DNA of 64,000 bases from Ewingella sp. CoE-038-23 (GTDB lineage Bacteria; Pseudomonadota; Gammaproteobacteria; Enterobacterales; Enterobacteriaceae): positions 558,001 through 622,000 of the forward strand of contig NZ_JAZHOH010000001.1 in assembly GCF_040419245.1 (NCBI RefSeq). Reading direction: 5' to 3'. This document shows, piece by piece, positions 56,906 to 64,000 of the stretch. The translations under genes and the position numbers were made by a program. The stretch's first letter is position 1. Each line of letters begins with the position of its first letter. The notes below the pieces were generated by a model that had not been told where the DNA came from, did no database searches, and worked only from the letters and a program-made list of their open reading frames with translations.

Positions 56906-57430
56906 TTACTTATTACGACTGGTTGTTTTGGCACCCTCTCCGGCCAATCCAGCCAGTCGTTCTAATGCCTTTCTCAGTTTCTCCGGGCTTCTGCTCGCCA
57001 AACCTCGTAATTCCTCAGCACTTTGTGCACTCAACTGTCTAAACGGTTTTTCATCAGAATTCACCGCGCTTTCTTTCGCGCTAATCTGCGATGCATTTTC
57101 CATTTTCACCATTAACGATGGATTAATCCTGATGTCGATTGACGACAATGATGGTAGAATTTGCGCTCGAAGTGCAGAGAGCAATGCCGGTTGTTCATAG
57201 CGTAACCGCATCATCCAGCTAGCATTTGCTATCTCAAGTACTAATATACCTTGTCGATAATTACCAACACGACACCATGGTCGCATGGGGGTGGGTAATA
57301 AACTCTTCACGGCGCGGTTAAGTTTTAATAACGCCGCTGCCCGCTGCTGAACAAGCCGCAACGGACTTTTATCCGCTGAAGACGCATCGTCAAACAGAAC
57401 ATCTAATAATTGTGGGCGACTATCGCGCAT
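56906..57430 (-). CDS. DUF721 (DciA-like) family protein
   Basis: 174 aa. Residues about 20-105 show the DUF721/DciA pattern: VQQRAAALLKLNRAV, then LPTPMRPWCRVGNYRQGILV, NASWMMRLRYEQPALLSALR and a SIDIRINP strand, a KH-like fold. The C-terminal 60 residues are Ser/Lys/Glu-rich and probably disordered. DciA is the ancestral bacterial helicase operator, replaced by DnaC in enterics; what the enterobacterial version does is not known to me. It converges on lpxC (12-nt gap) and diverges from secM (26-bp gap, so promoters must overlap). Confidence 0.75.
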   Translation of the reverse strand: MRDSRPQLLDVLFDDASSADKSPLRLVQQRAAALLKLNRAVKSLLPTPMRPWCRVGNYRQGILVLEIANASWMMRLRYEQPALLSALRAQILPSLSSIDIRINPSLMVKMENASQISAKESAVNSDEKPFRQLSAQSAEELRGLASRSPEKLRKALERLAGLAGEGAKTTSRNK

Positions 57431-57456
57431 GACTGGCTCCGGCGGATTGTAAACTT

Positions 57457-57981
57457 GTGATTGGCATTCTAAATCGTTGGCGACAATTTGGCAGAAGGTA
57501 TTTTTGGCCGCATCTCCTATTGGGGATGGTCGCGGCTAGCCTCGGCGTGTCGACAAATCTATCACAAACGGAATTAGCGTCAGTCCCGAATGCATCGTCC
57601 AGTGTAAACCGCCTTAACATCGGGAGTACAGGGCTGACGAATCTGGCCCTGCTTCAGGCGCATCGCCGCCCGGCGTTTGGTGTAGATTACTGGCAACAGC
57701 ATGCGCTCCGCACGGTGATTCGCCACCTCTCTTTTGCATTAGCGCCTCAGGTGGTTTATACCGTTACGCCTGAAGTGGTGGCTGACCAAGCCGAACCTCT
57801 GCATATTCAGCAGCTTGCACTACTGGTTACGCTTAATTCTTTACTGACGCATGAGCCGAAACCTCCGGTTATTATTCGTCAGACCAAACAACCCCTCATT
57901 CTCTCCACGCACCAGCATCAGCCCGGCTTGTGGCTTGCTCAGGTGCAAGGTATCCGCGCCGGTCCAATTTCATTGAGTTAA
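57457..57981 (+). CDS. secM: Secretion monitor SecM, translational regulator of secA
   Basis: Ribosome-arresting secreted peptide that exposes the secA ribosome-binding site when export is slow. 174 aa from a GTG start (E. coli 170). Long signal sequence ([18 protein letters not shown] region) very like E. coli. The C-terminal arrest motif reads [12 protein letters not shown] with the critical Pro at 170. Compared with E. coli, Ile156 is Leu and the Phe five residues before Trp is His. The region between is poorly conserved, as usual. Confidence 0.92.
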   Translation: MIGILNRWRQFGRRYFWPHLLLGMVAASLGVSTNLSQTELASVPNASSSVNRLNIGSTGLTNLALLQAHRRPAFGVDYWQQHALRTVIRHLSFALAPQVVYTVTPEVVADQAEPLHIQQLALLVTLNSLLTHEPKPPVIIRQTKQPLILSTHQHQPGLWLAQVQGIRAGPISLS

Positions 57982-58042
57982 TTACTCTCTGATTTCAGAA
58001 GTCTTATTTGCTATTTCTTTCAATAAATCAACAAAATAGTGG

Positions 58043-58067
58043 CTGCTATTAGCAGTCTCAAAGAGAC
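58043..58067 (+). promoter_or_regulatory. Hairpins in the secM-secA spacer that can mask the secA ribosome-binding site
   Basis: CTGC-TATTA-GCAG (58043-58055) and GTCTC-AAA-GAGAC (58055-58067) lie next to each other; the second covers AAGAGA, the only purine-rich site before the secA ATG at 58078. In E. coli SecM stalling melts an equivalent helix. Confidence 0.5.
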
Positions 58068-58077
58068 ATTAAGCATT

Positions 58078-60801
58078 ATGTTAATCAAATTATTGACCAA
58101 AGTTTTTGGTAGCCGTAACGATCGTACTCTGCGCCGCATGCGCAAAGTTGTTGATCTCATTAACCGCATGGAACCTGAGATCCAGAAGCTGACCGACGAC
58201 CAGTTAAAAGCCAAGACGGATGAATTCCGCGCACGTTTAGCAAAAGGTGAAGTTCTGGAAAACCTCATTCCCGAGGCTTTCGCCGTCGTTCGTGAATCAA
58301 GTAAGCGCGTCTTCGGTATGCGTCACTTTGACGTCCAGCTGCTGGGCGGTATGGTGCTGAACGAGCGCTGCATCGCGGAAATGCGTACTGGTGAAGGTAA
58401 AACCTTGACCGCGACGCTGCCGGCATACCTTAACGCTCTTAGCGGCAAAGGTGTCCACGTTGTTACCGTCAACGACTACTTGGCCCAGCGTGACGCCGAA
58501 AATAACCGTGCACTGTTTGAATTCCTCGGCCTGACCATCGGCATCAACTTGCCGAACATGCCAGCGCCGGCCAAGCGTGCTGCTTACGCCGCTGACATCA
58601 CTTACGGTACTAACAACGAATACGGCTTTGATTACCTGCGCGATAACATGGCTTTCAGCCCTGAAGAGCGCGTTCAGCGTAAACTGCACTACGCGCTGGT
58701 CGATGAAGTTGACTCAATCTTGATTGACGAAGCCCGTACCCCGCTGATCATTTCCGGCCCGGCTGAAGACAGCTCCGAAATGTATATCCGCGTGAACAAG
58801 CTGATCCCTAAGCTGATTCGTCAGGAAAAAGAAGACTCAGACAGCTTCCAGGGTGAAGGTCACTTCTCCGTGGACGAGAAAGCGCGTCAGGTTCACCTGA
58901 CCGAGCGCGGTCTGGTTCTGATTGAAGAAATGCTGATGGAAGCAGGGATCATGGACGACGGCGAGTCACTCTACTCCCCGTCTAACATCATGCTGATGCA
59001 CCACGTGACAGCGGCACTGCGCGCCCACGTGCTGTTCACCCGTGACGTTGACTACATCGTTAAAGATGGCGAAGTTATCATCGTTGACGAACACACCGGC
59101 CGTACCATGCAAGGTCGCCGCTGGTCTGATGGTCTGCATCAGGCTGTTGAAGCCAAAGAAGGCGTCGACATTCAAAATGAAAACCAGACGTTGGCTTCCA
59201 TCACCTTCCAGAACTACTTCCGTCTTTACGAAAAGCTGGCGGGTATGACCGGTACTGCGGACACCGAAGCTTTCGAATTTAGCTCCATCTACAAACTCGA
59301 CACCATCGTGGTGCCAACCAACCGCCCAATGGTACGTAAGGATTTACCGGATCTGGTCTACATGACGGAAATGGAAAAAATTGGCGCAATCATTGAAGAC
59401 ATCCGCGAGCGCACAGCCAACGGCCAGCCAGTTCTGGTCGGTACTATCTCAATTGAGAAGTCAGAAGTGGTTTCGCGTGAGCTGGATAAAGCAGGCATCG
59501 CGCACAGCGTTCTAAACGCCAAATTCCACGCCAAAGAAGCGGATATCGTTGCTCAGGCGGGCCAACCAAGCGCGGTAACCATCGCCACTAACATGGCCGG
59601 TCGTGGTACTGACATCGTGCTGGGTGGTAGCTGGCAGGTTGAGATTGAAAACCTGGGCGAAGACGTGACTGACGAGCAAAAAGCGCAGATCAAAGCAGCA
59701 TGGCAGATTCGCCATGACGCGGTTCTGGCTTCTGGTGGTCTGCACATCATCGGTACAGAACGTCATGAATCTCGCCGTATCGATAACCAGCTGCGTGGTC
59801 GTGCGGGTCGTCAGGGTGACGCCGGTTCATCTCGTTTCTACCTGTCGATGGAAGATGCGCTGATGCGTATCTTCGCGTCAGACCGCGTTTCCAACATGAT
59901 GCGTAAGCTGGGTATGAAGCCGGGCGAAGCGATTGAACACCCTTGGGTGACCAAAGCGATCGCTAACGCACAGCGTAAAGTTGAAAGCCGTAACTTTGAT
60001 ATTCGTAAGCAACTGCTTGAATATGATGATGTTGCCAGCGATCAGCGTCGTGCAATCTACAGCCAGCGTAACGAGCTGTTGGACGTGTCTGACGTGAGCG
60101 AAACCATTCGCAGCATCCGCGAAGACGTGTTCAAAAGCACCATCGACAGCTACATTCCACCTCAGTCTCTGGAAGAAATGTGGGATGTTGAAGGTCTGGA
60201 ACAGCGCCTGAAAAACGATTTCGAGCTGGAAATGCCGATTGCAGAGTGGCTGGACAAAGAGCCAGAGCTGCATGAAGAGACGCTGCGCGAGCGCATTCTG
60301 GCCAACGCGATGGAGTCTTACGCACGTAAAGAAGAAGTGGTTGGCGTTGAGATGATGCGCAACTTTGAGAAAGGCGTGATGTTGCAAACGCTGGACTCAC
60401 TGTGGAAAGAGCACTTGGCGGCGATGGATTACCTGCGTCAAGGTATCCACTTACGTGGCTACGCGCAGAAAGATCCAAAGCAAGAGTACAAGCGCGAATC
60501 CTTCGCGATGTTCGCTTCTATGCTGGAATCACTGAAATATGAAGTGGTTAGCGTACTGAGTAAAGTTCAGGTTCGCATGCCGGAAGAAGTCGAAGCGATG
60601 GAAGAGCAGCGCCGAGAAGAAGCGGAGCGTCTGGCACGCCAGCAGCATCTTAGCCATCAGGACCAGACTTCTTTGGAAATCGAAGAAGCCGAGCGTCTGG
60701 CATCTGGCTCTCAGGGCGACCGTAAAGTGGGCCGTAACGACCCATGCCCATGTGGTTCTGGTAAGAAATACAAACAGTGCCACGGCCGTTTACAGAAGTA
60801 A
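58078..60801 (+). CDS. secA: Preprotein translocase motor ATPase SecA
   Basis: Drives Sec-dependent export through SecYEG. The ATG at 58078 gives 907 aa (E. coli 901); an earlier in-frame start at 58039 would add 13 residues lying in the regulatory spacer. Walker [14 protein letters not shown] near 102-114, [11 protein letters not shown] near 207, PPXD, helical wing/scaffold and two-helix-finger regions, and the C-terminal zinc motif [13 protein letters not shown] that binds SecB. Confidence 0.98.
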   Translation: MLIKLLTKVFGSRNDRTLRRMRKVVDLINRMEPEIQKLTDDQLKAKTDEFRARLAKGEVLENLIPEAFAVVRESSKRVFGMRHFDVQLLGGMVLNERCIAEMRTGEGKTLTATLPAYLNALSGKGVHVVTVNDYLAQRDAENNRALFEFLGLTIGINLPNMPAPAKRAAYAADITYGTNNEYGFDYLRDNMAFSPEERVQRKLHYALVDEVDSILIDEARTPLIISGPAEDSSEMYIRVNKLIPKLIRQEKEDSDSFQGEGHFSVDEKARQVHLTERGLVLIEEMLMEAGIMDDGESLYSPSNIMLMHHVTAALRAHVLFTRDVDYIVKDGEVIIVDEHTGRTMQGRRWSDGLHQAVEAKEGVDIQNENQTLASITFQNYFRLYEKLAGMTGTADTEAFEFSSIYKLDTIVVPTNRPMVRKDLPDLVYMTEMEKIGAIIEDIRERTANGQPVLVGTISIEKSEVVSRELDKAGIAHSVLNAKFHAKEADIVAQAGQPSAVTIATNMAGRGTDIVLGGSWQVEIENLGEDVTDEQKAQIKAAWQIRHDAVLASGGLHIIGTERHESRRIDNQLRGRAGRQGDAGSSRFYLSMEDALMRIFASDRVSNMMRKLGMKPGEAIEHPWVTKAIANAQRKVESRNFDIRKQLLEYDDVASDQRRAIYSQRNELLDVSDVSETIRSIREDVFKSTIDSYIPPQSLEEMWDVEGLEQRLKNDFELEMPIAEWLDKEPELHEETLRERILANAMESYARKEEVVGVEMMRNFEKGVMLQTLDSLWKEHLAAMDYLRQGIHLRGYAQKDPKQEYKRESFAMFASMLESLKYEVVSVLSKVQVRMPEEVEAMEEQRREEAERLARQQHLSHQDQTSLEIEEAERLASGSQGDRKVGRNDPCPCGSGKKYKQCHGRLQK

Positions 60802-60829
60802 GCTATTAGCTCCGTGAGTCTATAAAGTC

Positions 60830-60854
60830 AAAGGGCGGTTAATCACCGCCCTTT
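60830..60854 (+). terminator. Hairpin between secA and mutT
   Basis: Perfect 10-bp stem AAAGGGCGGT / ACCGCCCTTT with a 5-nt loop, but no U run downstream (GCTTATGG). It may attenuate or stabilise the secA mRNA rather than fully terminate. Confidence 0.5.
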
Positions 60855-60893
60855 GCTTATGGTCAGCACCTTAAGATGAATAAGGATGGAAAC

Positions 60894-61295
60894 ATGTCGC
60901 TGAAAAGAATCACTATTTCGGTGGGAATTATTCGTAACGCGCAGAAAGAGATCTTCATTACTCAGCGCGATGCTTCCTCACATATGGCTGGGTTCTGGGA
61001 GTTTCCGGGCGGTAAAGTCGAGCAGGGCGAAACGCCTGTGCAGGCGGTGATTCGCGAGTTGCAGGAAGAGGCGGGTATTGTGGCTGAAAAGCCGGTGCTG
61101 ATTAAAAGCCTTGAGCATATCTTCCCGGATCGCGTGATTAACCTGCACTTCCACTTGGTTGAGCAGTGGCAGGGTGAGCCTTACGGCAAAGAGGGGCAGC
61201 CAATGCGCTGGGTACCGCAGGCCGAGCTTAAAGTGGAAGATTTCCCTCCGGCCAATGAGTCGATTGTTAAAGCTTTAAATAATGGTGAGATTTAA
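60894..61295 (+). CDS. mutT: 8-oxo-dGTP diphosphatase MutT
   Basis: Sanitises oxidised dGTP to prevent A:T to C:G transversions. The ATG at 60894 (AAGGATGGA upstream) gives 133 aa (E. coli 129); an ATG six codons earlier (60876) is less supported. The Nudix box lies at about residues 38-60 (GGKVEQGETP ... RELQEEAGI). The C-terminal DFPPANE motif is shared with E. coli MutT. Confidence 0.95.
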   Translation: MSLKRITISVGIIRNAQKEIFITQRDASSHMAGFWEFPGGKVEQGETPVQAVIRELQEEAGIVAEKPVLIKSLEHIFPDRVINLHFHLVEQWQGEPYGKEGQPMRWVPQAELKVEDFPPANESIVKALNNGEI

Positions 61296-61309
61296 CACTC
61301 ACTAAAGCA

Positions 61310-61336
61310 AAAAAGGAGCCTAAGGCTCCTTTTTTA
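61310..61336. terminator. Bidirectional terminator mutT / yacG
   Basis: AAAAA-GGAGCC-TAA-GGCTCC-T7: a strong stem with A and T runs on both sides, between the convergent mutT and coaE-zapD-yacG 3' ends. Confidence 0.9.
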
Positions 61337-61357
61337 TTGACTGGCTGAAACGCCGGA

Positions 61358-61558
61358 TTAGTGAATTTCCTCTTCGCTCCAGTCATCCAGATCATTGATA
61401 TCGCCTTTGCTGGGAATGCGCTTCTCTTCGTCAGCCCATTCGCCAAGGTCGATAAGCTGGCAACGCTTGCAGCAGAAAGGTCGATAAGGGCTCTGTTCGC
61501 CCCAAACTACGGCTTTGCCGCAGGTCGGACAGTTTACCTTGGTGATTTCAGGGTCCAT
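61358..61558 (-). CDS. yacG: DNA gyrase inhibitor YacG
   Basis: Small zinc protein that binds GyrB and blocks DNA binding by gyrase. The ATG at 61556-61558 with AGGAG upstream gives 66 aa (E. coli 65). Four-Cys zinc site: CPTC near 10-13 and FCCKRC near 29-34, with one additional Cys where E. coli has Ser. Acidic C-terminus. Last gene of coaE-zapD-yacG. Confidence 0.94.
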   Translation of the reverse strand: MDPEITKVNCPTCGKAVVWGEQSPYRPFCCKRCQLIDLGEWADEEKRIPSKGDINDLDDWSEEEIH

Positions 61559-61566
61559 CTTTACTC

Positions 61567-62319
61567 CTAACAACAGGCAAGTTCAAAAGTCAGTCTGGCA
61601 GGCACTTGACCACGTTCGCTATCGAGTGGCAAGAACCGAATGGCGTAACGGGTTTTATGGCCAGACACTTGCGGATACAGCTGATTTTCCAAAGAGATAC
61701 GCAATCTTAAAAGATCGGCGCCTTCGGCATTCTCTTGGAAGAATCCATTGAGGCTGATTTGGTTTTTAAATGCACCAGATTGGCGAATTAAATCTAATAC
61801 CTGCGTCAGCGCATTATTCAGCGGATTAAGGGTTGCGAGCCACTCCTGCACGTCGCCGTCACGCTGAGACTGTGGCAGATGCAGCCAGATATGCAGGGTT
61901 GGCAAATCAAAACTACAGCAGCCGCCGGGAATACTGAGGCGTTGACGAACCAGCGCCATCAGCCTGTCTTCGCGCAGCGCCTGGCCGATTCTCGGGGCTT
62001 TCATCAATACGGCCGCAGTGTGCTTGAGTTCTGCACGCAGGGAATCTATGCGTGAAAGATCAACGCCGGGAACATCTTGCCATTGCGATAGCTTTTGCTG
62101 CTGGCGTTCTAGCTCTTTGAGTAAATCAGTCCTTACTTCTCCACGCTCCAGAACGTCCAATAAATCAGACGCAGTGCGGAAAAAAAGTAACGCGGTAGAA
62201 ATGGACGTGATTTGAGTATTGGCATGCATCTGCTGCAATAAAAACTCAATGCGCAGCCATGTCCGCATTTTTTCATTTAAAGGATGTTCAAAGAGAACGG
62301 TAGTTACTACATCACTCAT
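61567..62319 (-). CDS. zapD: Z-ring-associated protein ZapD
   Basis: Bundles FtsZ filaments through the FtsZ C-terminal peptide. The ATG at 62317-62319 gives 250 aa (E. coli 247); the start overlaps the coaE stop by 8 nt. The conserved [18 protein letters not shown] start, [19 protein letters not shown] and LTFELACC end are all present. Confidence 0.96.
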   Translation of the reverse strand: MSDVVTTVLFEHPLNEKMRTWLRIEFLLQQMHANTQITSISTALLFFRTASDLLDVLERGEVRTDLLKELERQQQKLSQWQDVPGVDLSRIDSLRAELKHTAAVLMKAPRIGQALREDRLMALVRQRLSIPGGCCSFDLPTLHIWLHLPQSQRDGDVQEWLATLNPLNNALTQVLDLIRQSGAFKNQISLNGFFQENAEGADLLRLRISLENQLYPQVSGHKTRYAIRFLPLDSERGQVPARLTFELACC

Positions 62320-62941
62320 TCTTGTCAATATCCTGTCGGGTCGCTGAAGCCGCCAATTCCAGATAACGGCTATGTAATGAAGCAACACGCGGTTCGAGCG
62401 TCTCGGCACCACCGTTGTTATCAATAATGTCATCCGCGCAGGCTAATCGCTGTTGGCGAGTCGCTTGCGCAGACAGAATACTTTGAGCCTGCTGTAGGCT
62501 GATACCATCGCGCTGCATGGTTCTGGCTAGCTGCGTCTGTTCGCTGACATCCACCACCAACACGCGATCCGCCACGCTATGCAATCCGTTCTCCACCAGC
62601 AAAGGAACAACCCACACGAGATAGGGGGTTGTCGCCGCAGCGAAAAGTTCGCGCGTTCTGGCATGAATTAAAGGGTGAAGAAGCTGATTAACCCACTGTT
62701 TTTCTTCGGGATGAGTGAAGATTTTTTGTCGCAATGCGCCGCGATTCAGTGAGCCGTCATTATGAGCAATCTCTTTACCAAAGTGATCAATTAAAGCCTG
62801 TAATGCCGGTTGCCCAGGTTCTACTACCTGGCGAGCAATGACGTCAGCATCAACGATACTCACGCCGTGGCGGGCGAAGCTGTCGGCGACGGTACTTTTG
62901 CCGCTGCCAATGCCCCCGGTCAATGCAACGATATAACTCAT
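62312..62941 (-). CDS. coaE: Dephospho-CoA kinase CoaE
   Basis: Last step of coenzyme A synthesis. 209 aa (E. coli 206). N-terminal P-loop [12 protein letters not shown] (residues 8-19), [13 protein letters not shown] substrate motif, and LID region with [10 protein letters not shown]. First gene of the coaE-zapD-yacG operon. Confidence 0.97.
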   Translation of the reverse strand: MSYIVALTGGIGSGKSTVADSFARHGVSIVDADVIARQVVEPGQPALQALIDHFGKEIAHNDGSLNRGALRQKIFTHPEEKQWVNQLLHPLIHARTRELFAAATTPYLVWVVPLLVENGLHSVADRVLVVDVSEQTQLARTMQRDGISLQQAQSILSAQATRQQRLACADDIIDNNGGAETLEPRVASLHSRYLELAASATRQDIDKNE

Positions 62942-63079
62942 GCGTTCACTCTAAAAAGACTGTTGGCTTAAATGATAAAGAGATTATGAGTAAGTGCAAG
63001 CCGGGCTGGTCTCGCTTTTAGCTCAAGGTTTCGCTTAATTGCAGATTCAAAGTCTGTGATTAAAGTTGTGAAAGCAGTC

Positions 63080-63107
63080 TTGCCGTTACGGTTTTCCTGC
63101 GTATGAT
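63080..63107 (+). promoter_or_regulatory. Candidate guaC promoter
   Basis: TTGCCG (63080-63085) and TATGAT (63102-63107), 16-bp spacing, about 90 nt before the guaC ATG. The rest of the coaE/guaC divergent region (62942-63196) holds no gene. Confidence 0.4.
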
Positions 63108-63196
63108 AAAACCACTGGAAAGGGTGGCAAACAACCCCGTTTGTACCTTAGCGATCCGTCGCCACGATTTATCGCAACAAACCAGGACATGACCTC

Positions 63197-64000
63197 ATGC
63201 GTATTGAAGAAGATTTGAAGTTAGGTTTCAAAGACGTTTTAATCCGGCCAAAACGTTCTACCCTCAAAAGCCGTTCAGAAGTAGAGCTAGAGCGCACTTT
63301 CACCTTCAAACACCCCGGTTTCAGCTGGTCTGGCACCCCGATTATTGCGGCCAATATGGATACCGTGGGGACTTTCCGTATGGCGCAGGCTCTCGCTTCA
63401 TTCGACGTTCTTACCGCGGTGCACAAACACTACAGCGTTGAACAATGGAAGGCGTTCGTCAATGCGTCCAATGAATCTGTCCTGCGTCACGTTATGGTTT
63501 CTACCGGCACTTCAGAGTCTGATTTCACCAAGCTGAAGCAGATTTTGGCGCTTTCTCCGCTGCTTAAATTTGTGTGTCTTGATGTTGCCAACGGCTATTC
63601 AGAGCATTTTGTCTCCTTCTTACAGCGCGTGCGTGAAGCATGCCCAGACAAAGTGATTTGCGCCGGTAACGTCGTGACGGGCGAAATGGTTGAAGAACTG
63701 ATCCTCTCTGGCGCAGATATCGTCAAAGTTGGGATTGGACCTGGCTCAGTCTGCACCACGCGTGTAAAAACCGGCGTGGGCTACCCGCAGCTCTCTGCCG
63801 TAATTGAATGTGCTGACGCGGCACACGGCCTAGGCGGCCAAATCGTCAGTGATGGTGGATGTGCCGTGCCGGGCGATGTCGCCAAAGCCTTTGGCGGCGG
63901 TGCTGACTTCGTGATGCTCGGCGGTATGCTGGCTGCCCATGACGAGTGCGAAGGTACCGTGGTTGAGGAAGATGGCGAGAAGTTCATGCTGTTCTACGGC
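63197..64000 (+). CDS. guaC: GMP reductase GuaC, 3' end beyond the window
   Basis: NADPH-dependent deamination of GMP to IMP, linking guanine to adenine nucleotides. 268 codons are visible from the ATG at 63197 (full E. coli protein 347). IMPDH-like TIM barrel with the catalytic Cys in [11 protein letters not shown] near residue 186 and the SDGGC ... [18 protein letters not shown] phosphate-binding block. Near-identical to E. coli at the N-terminus ([20 protein letters not shown]). Confidence 0.97.
   Translation, partial: MRIEEDLKLGFKDVLIRPKRSTLKSRSEVELERTFTFKHPGFSWSGTPIIAANMDTVGTFRMAQALASFDVLTAVHKHYSVEQWKAFVNASNESVLRHVMVSTGTSESDFTKLKQILALSPLLKFVCLDVANGYSEHFVSFLQRVREACPDKVICAGNVVTGEMVEELILSGADIVKVGIGPGSVCTTRVKTGVGYPQLSAVIECADAAHGLGGQIVSDGGCAVPGDVAKAFGGGADFVMLGGMLAAHDECEGTVVEEDGEKFMLFYG

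Noticed and set aside
62320..62433. Longer zapD start inside coaE
   Set aside because: The extra 38 residues are coaE sequence in another frame with no ZapD similarity.

Overview
The window comes from the chromosome of an Enterobacterales bacterium. Gene content and protein lengths match the E. coli leu/thi/mra-fts chromosome arm almost gene for gene. A DUF721 (DciA-type) gene next to secM and a divergent SecM and SgrT point to the Yersiniaceae/Hafniaceae side (Serratia, Rahnella, Ewingella, Yersinia-like) rather than Escherichia. The exact genus cannot be settled from the sequence alone. No tRNA, rRNA, CRISPR or prophage was found.

Layout. 1-5407 (minus): outer-membrane biogenesis and cofactor cluster lptD-surA-pdxA-rsmA (rsmA runs off the left edge). 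5590-6405 (plus): djlA. 6464-11422 (minus): a serine-protease autotransporter gene split by a 1211-bp IS3-family (IS407-group-like) element at 9962-11172. The element has imperfect terminal inverted repeats and a perfect 4-bp TCAG target duplication, and removing it restores a 1247-codon reading frame. 11648-17851 (minus): rluA, rapA, polB. 18220-18987 (plus): a DedA-family gene; the ara genes that lie between polB and this gene in E. coli are absent. 18994-22248 (minus): thiBPQ thiamin transporter, preceded by a TPP riboswitch whose P3 arm carries a long insert containing a 125-bp near-palindrome. 22571-24232 (minus) sgrR, with divergent sgrS/sgrT and setA: the glucose-phosphate stress module. 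25901-30755 (minus): leuLABCD with leader peptide and attenuator. 31307-34402 (plus): leuO and an acyl-CoA synthetase-like gene. 34855-38406 (plus): ilvIH and cra.

39087-56893 (plus) is the complete division and cell-wall cluster: mraZ-rsmH-ftsL-ftsI-murE-murF-mraY-murD-ftsW-murG-murC-ddlB-ftsQ-ftsA-ftsZ-lpxC. It is tightly packed, with 1-14 nt overlaps or short gaps at most junctions, and starts at a conserved Pmra promoter with MraZ-type 10-bp repeats. After it come a DUF721 gene (minus), secM-secA, mutT, the minus-strand coaE-zapD-yacG operon, and guaC, which runs off the right edge.

The most unusual items are: (1) the TPP riboswitch that tolerates a roughly 150-nt P3 arm made largely of a mobile-looking palindrome; (2) the IS-split but otherwise frame-intact autotransporter; (3) a 59-codon SgrT inside a recognisable SgrS; (4) a SecM arrest motif lacking the usual Phe; (5) a DciA-type protein in an enterobacterium. 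Most of the rest is ordinary conserved chromosome.
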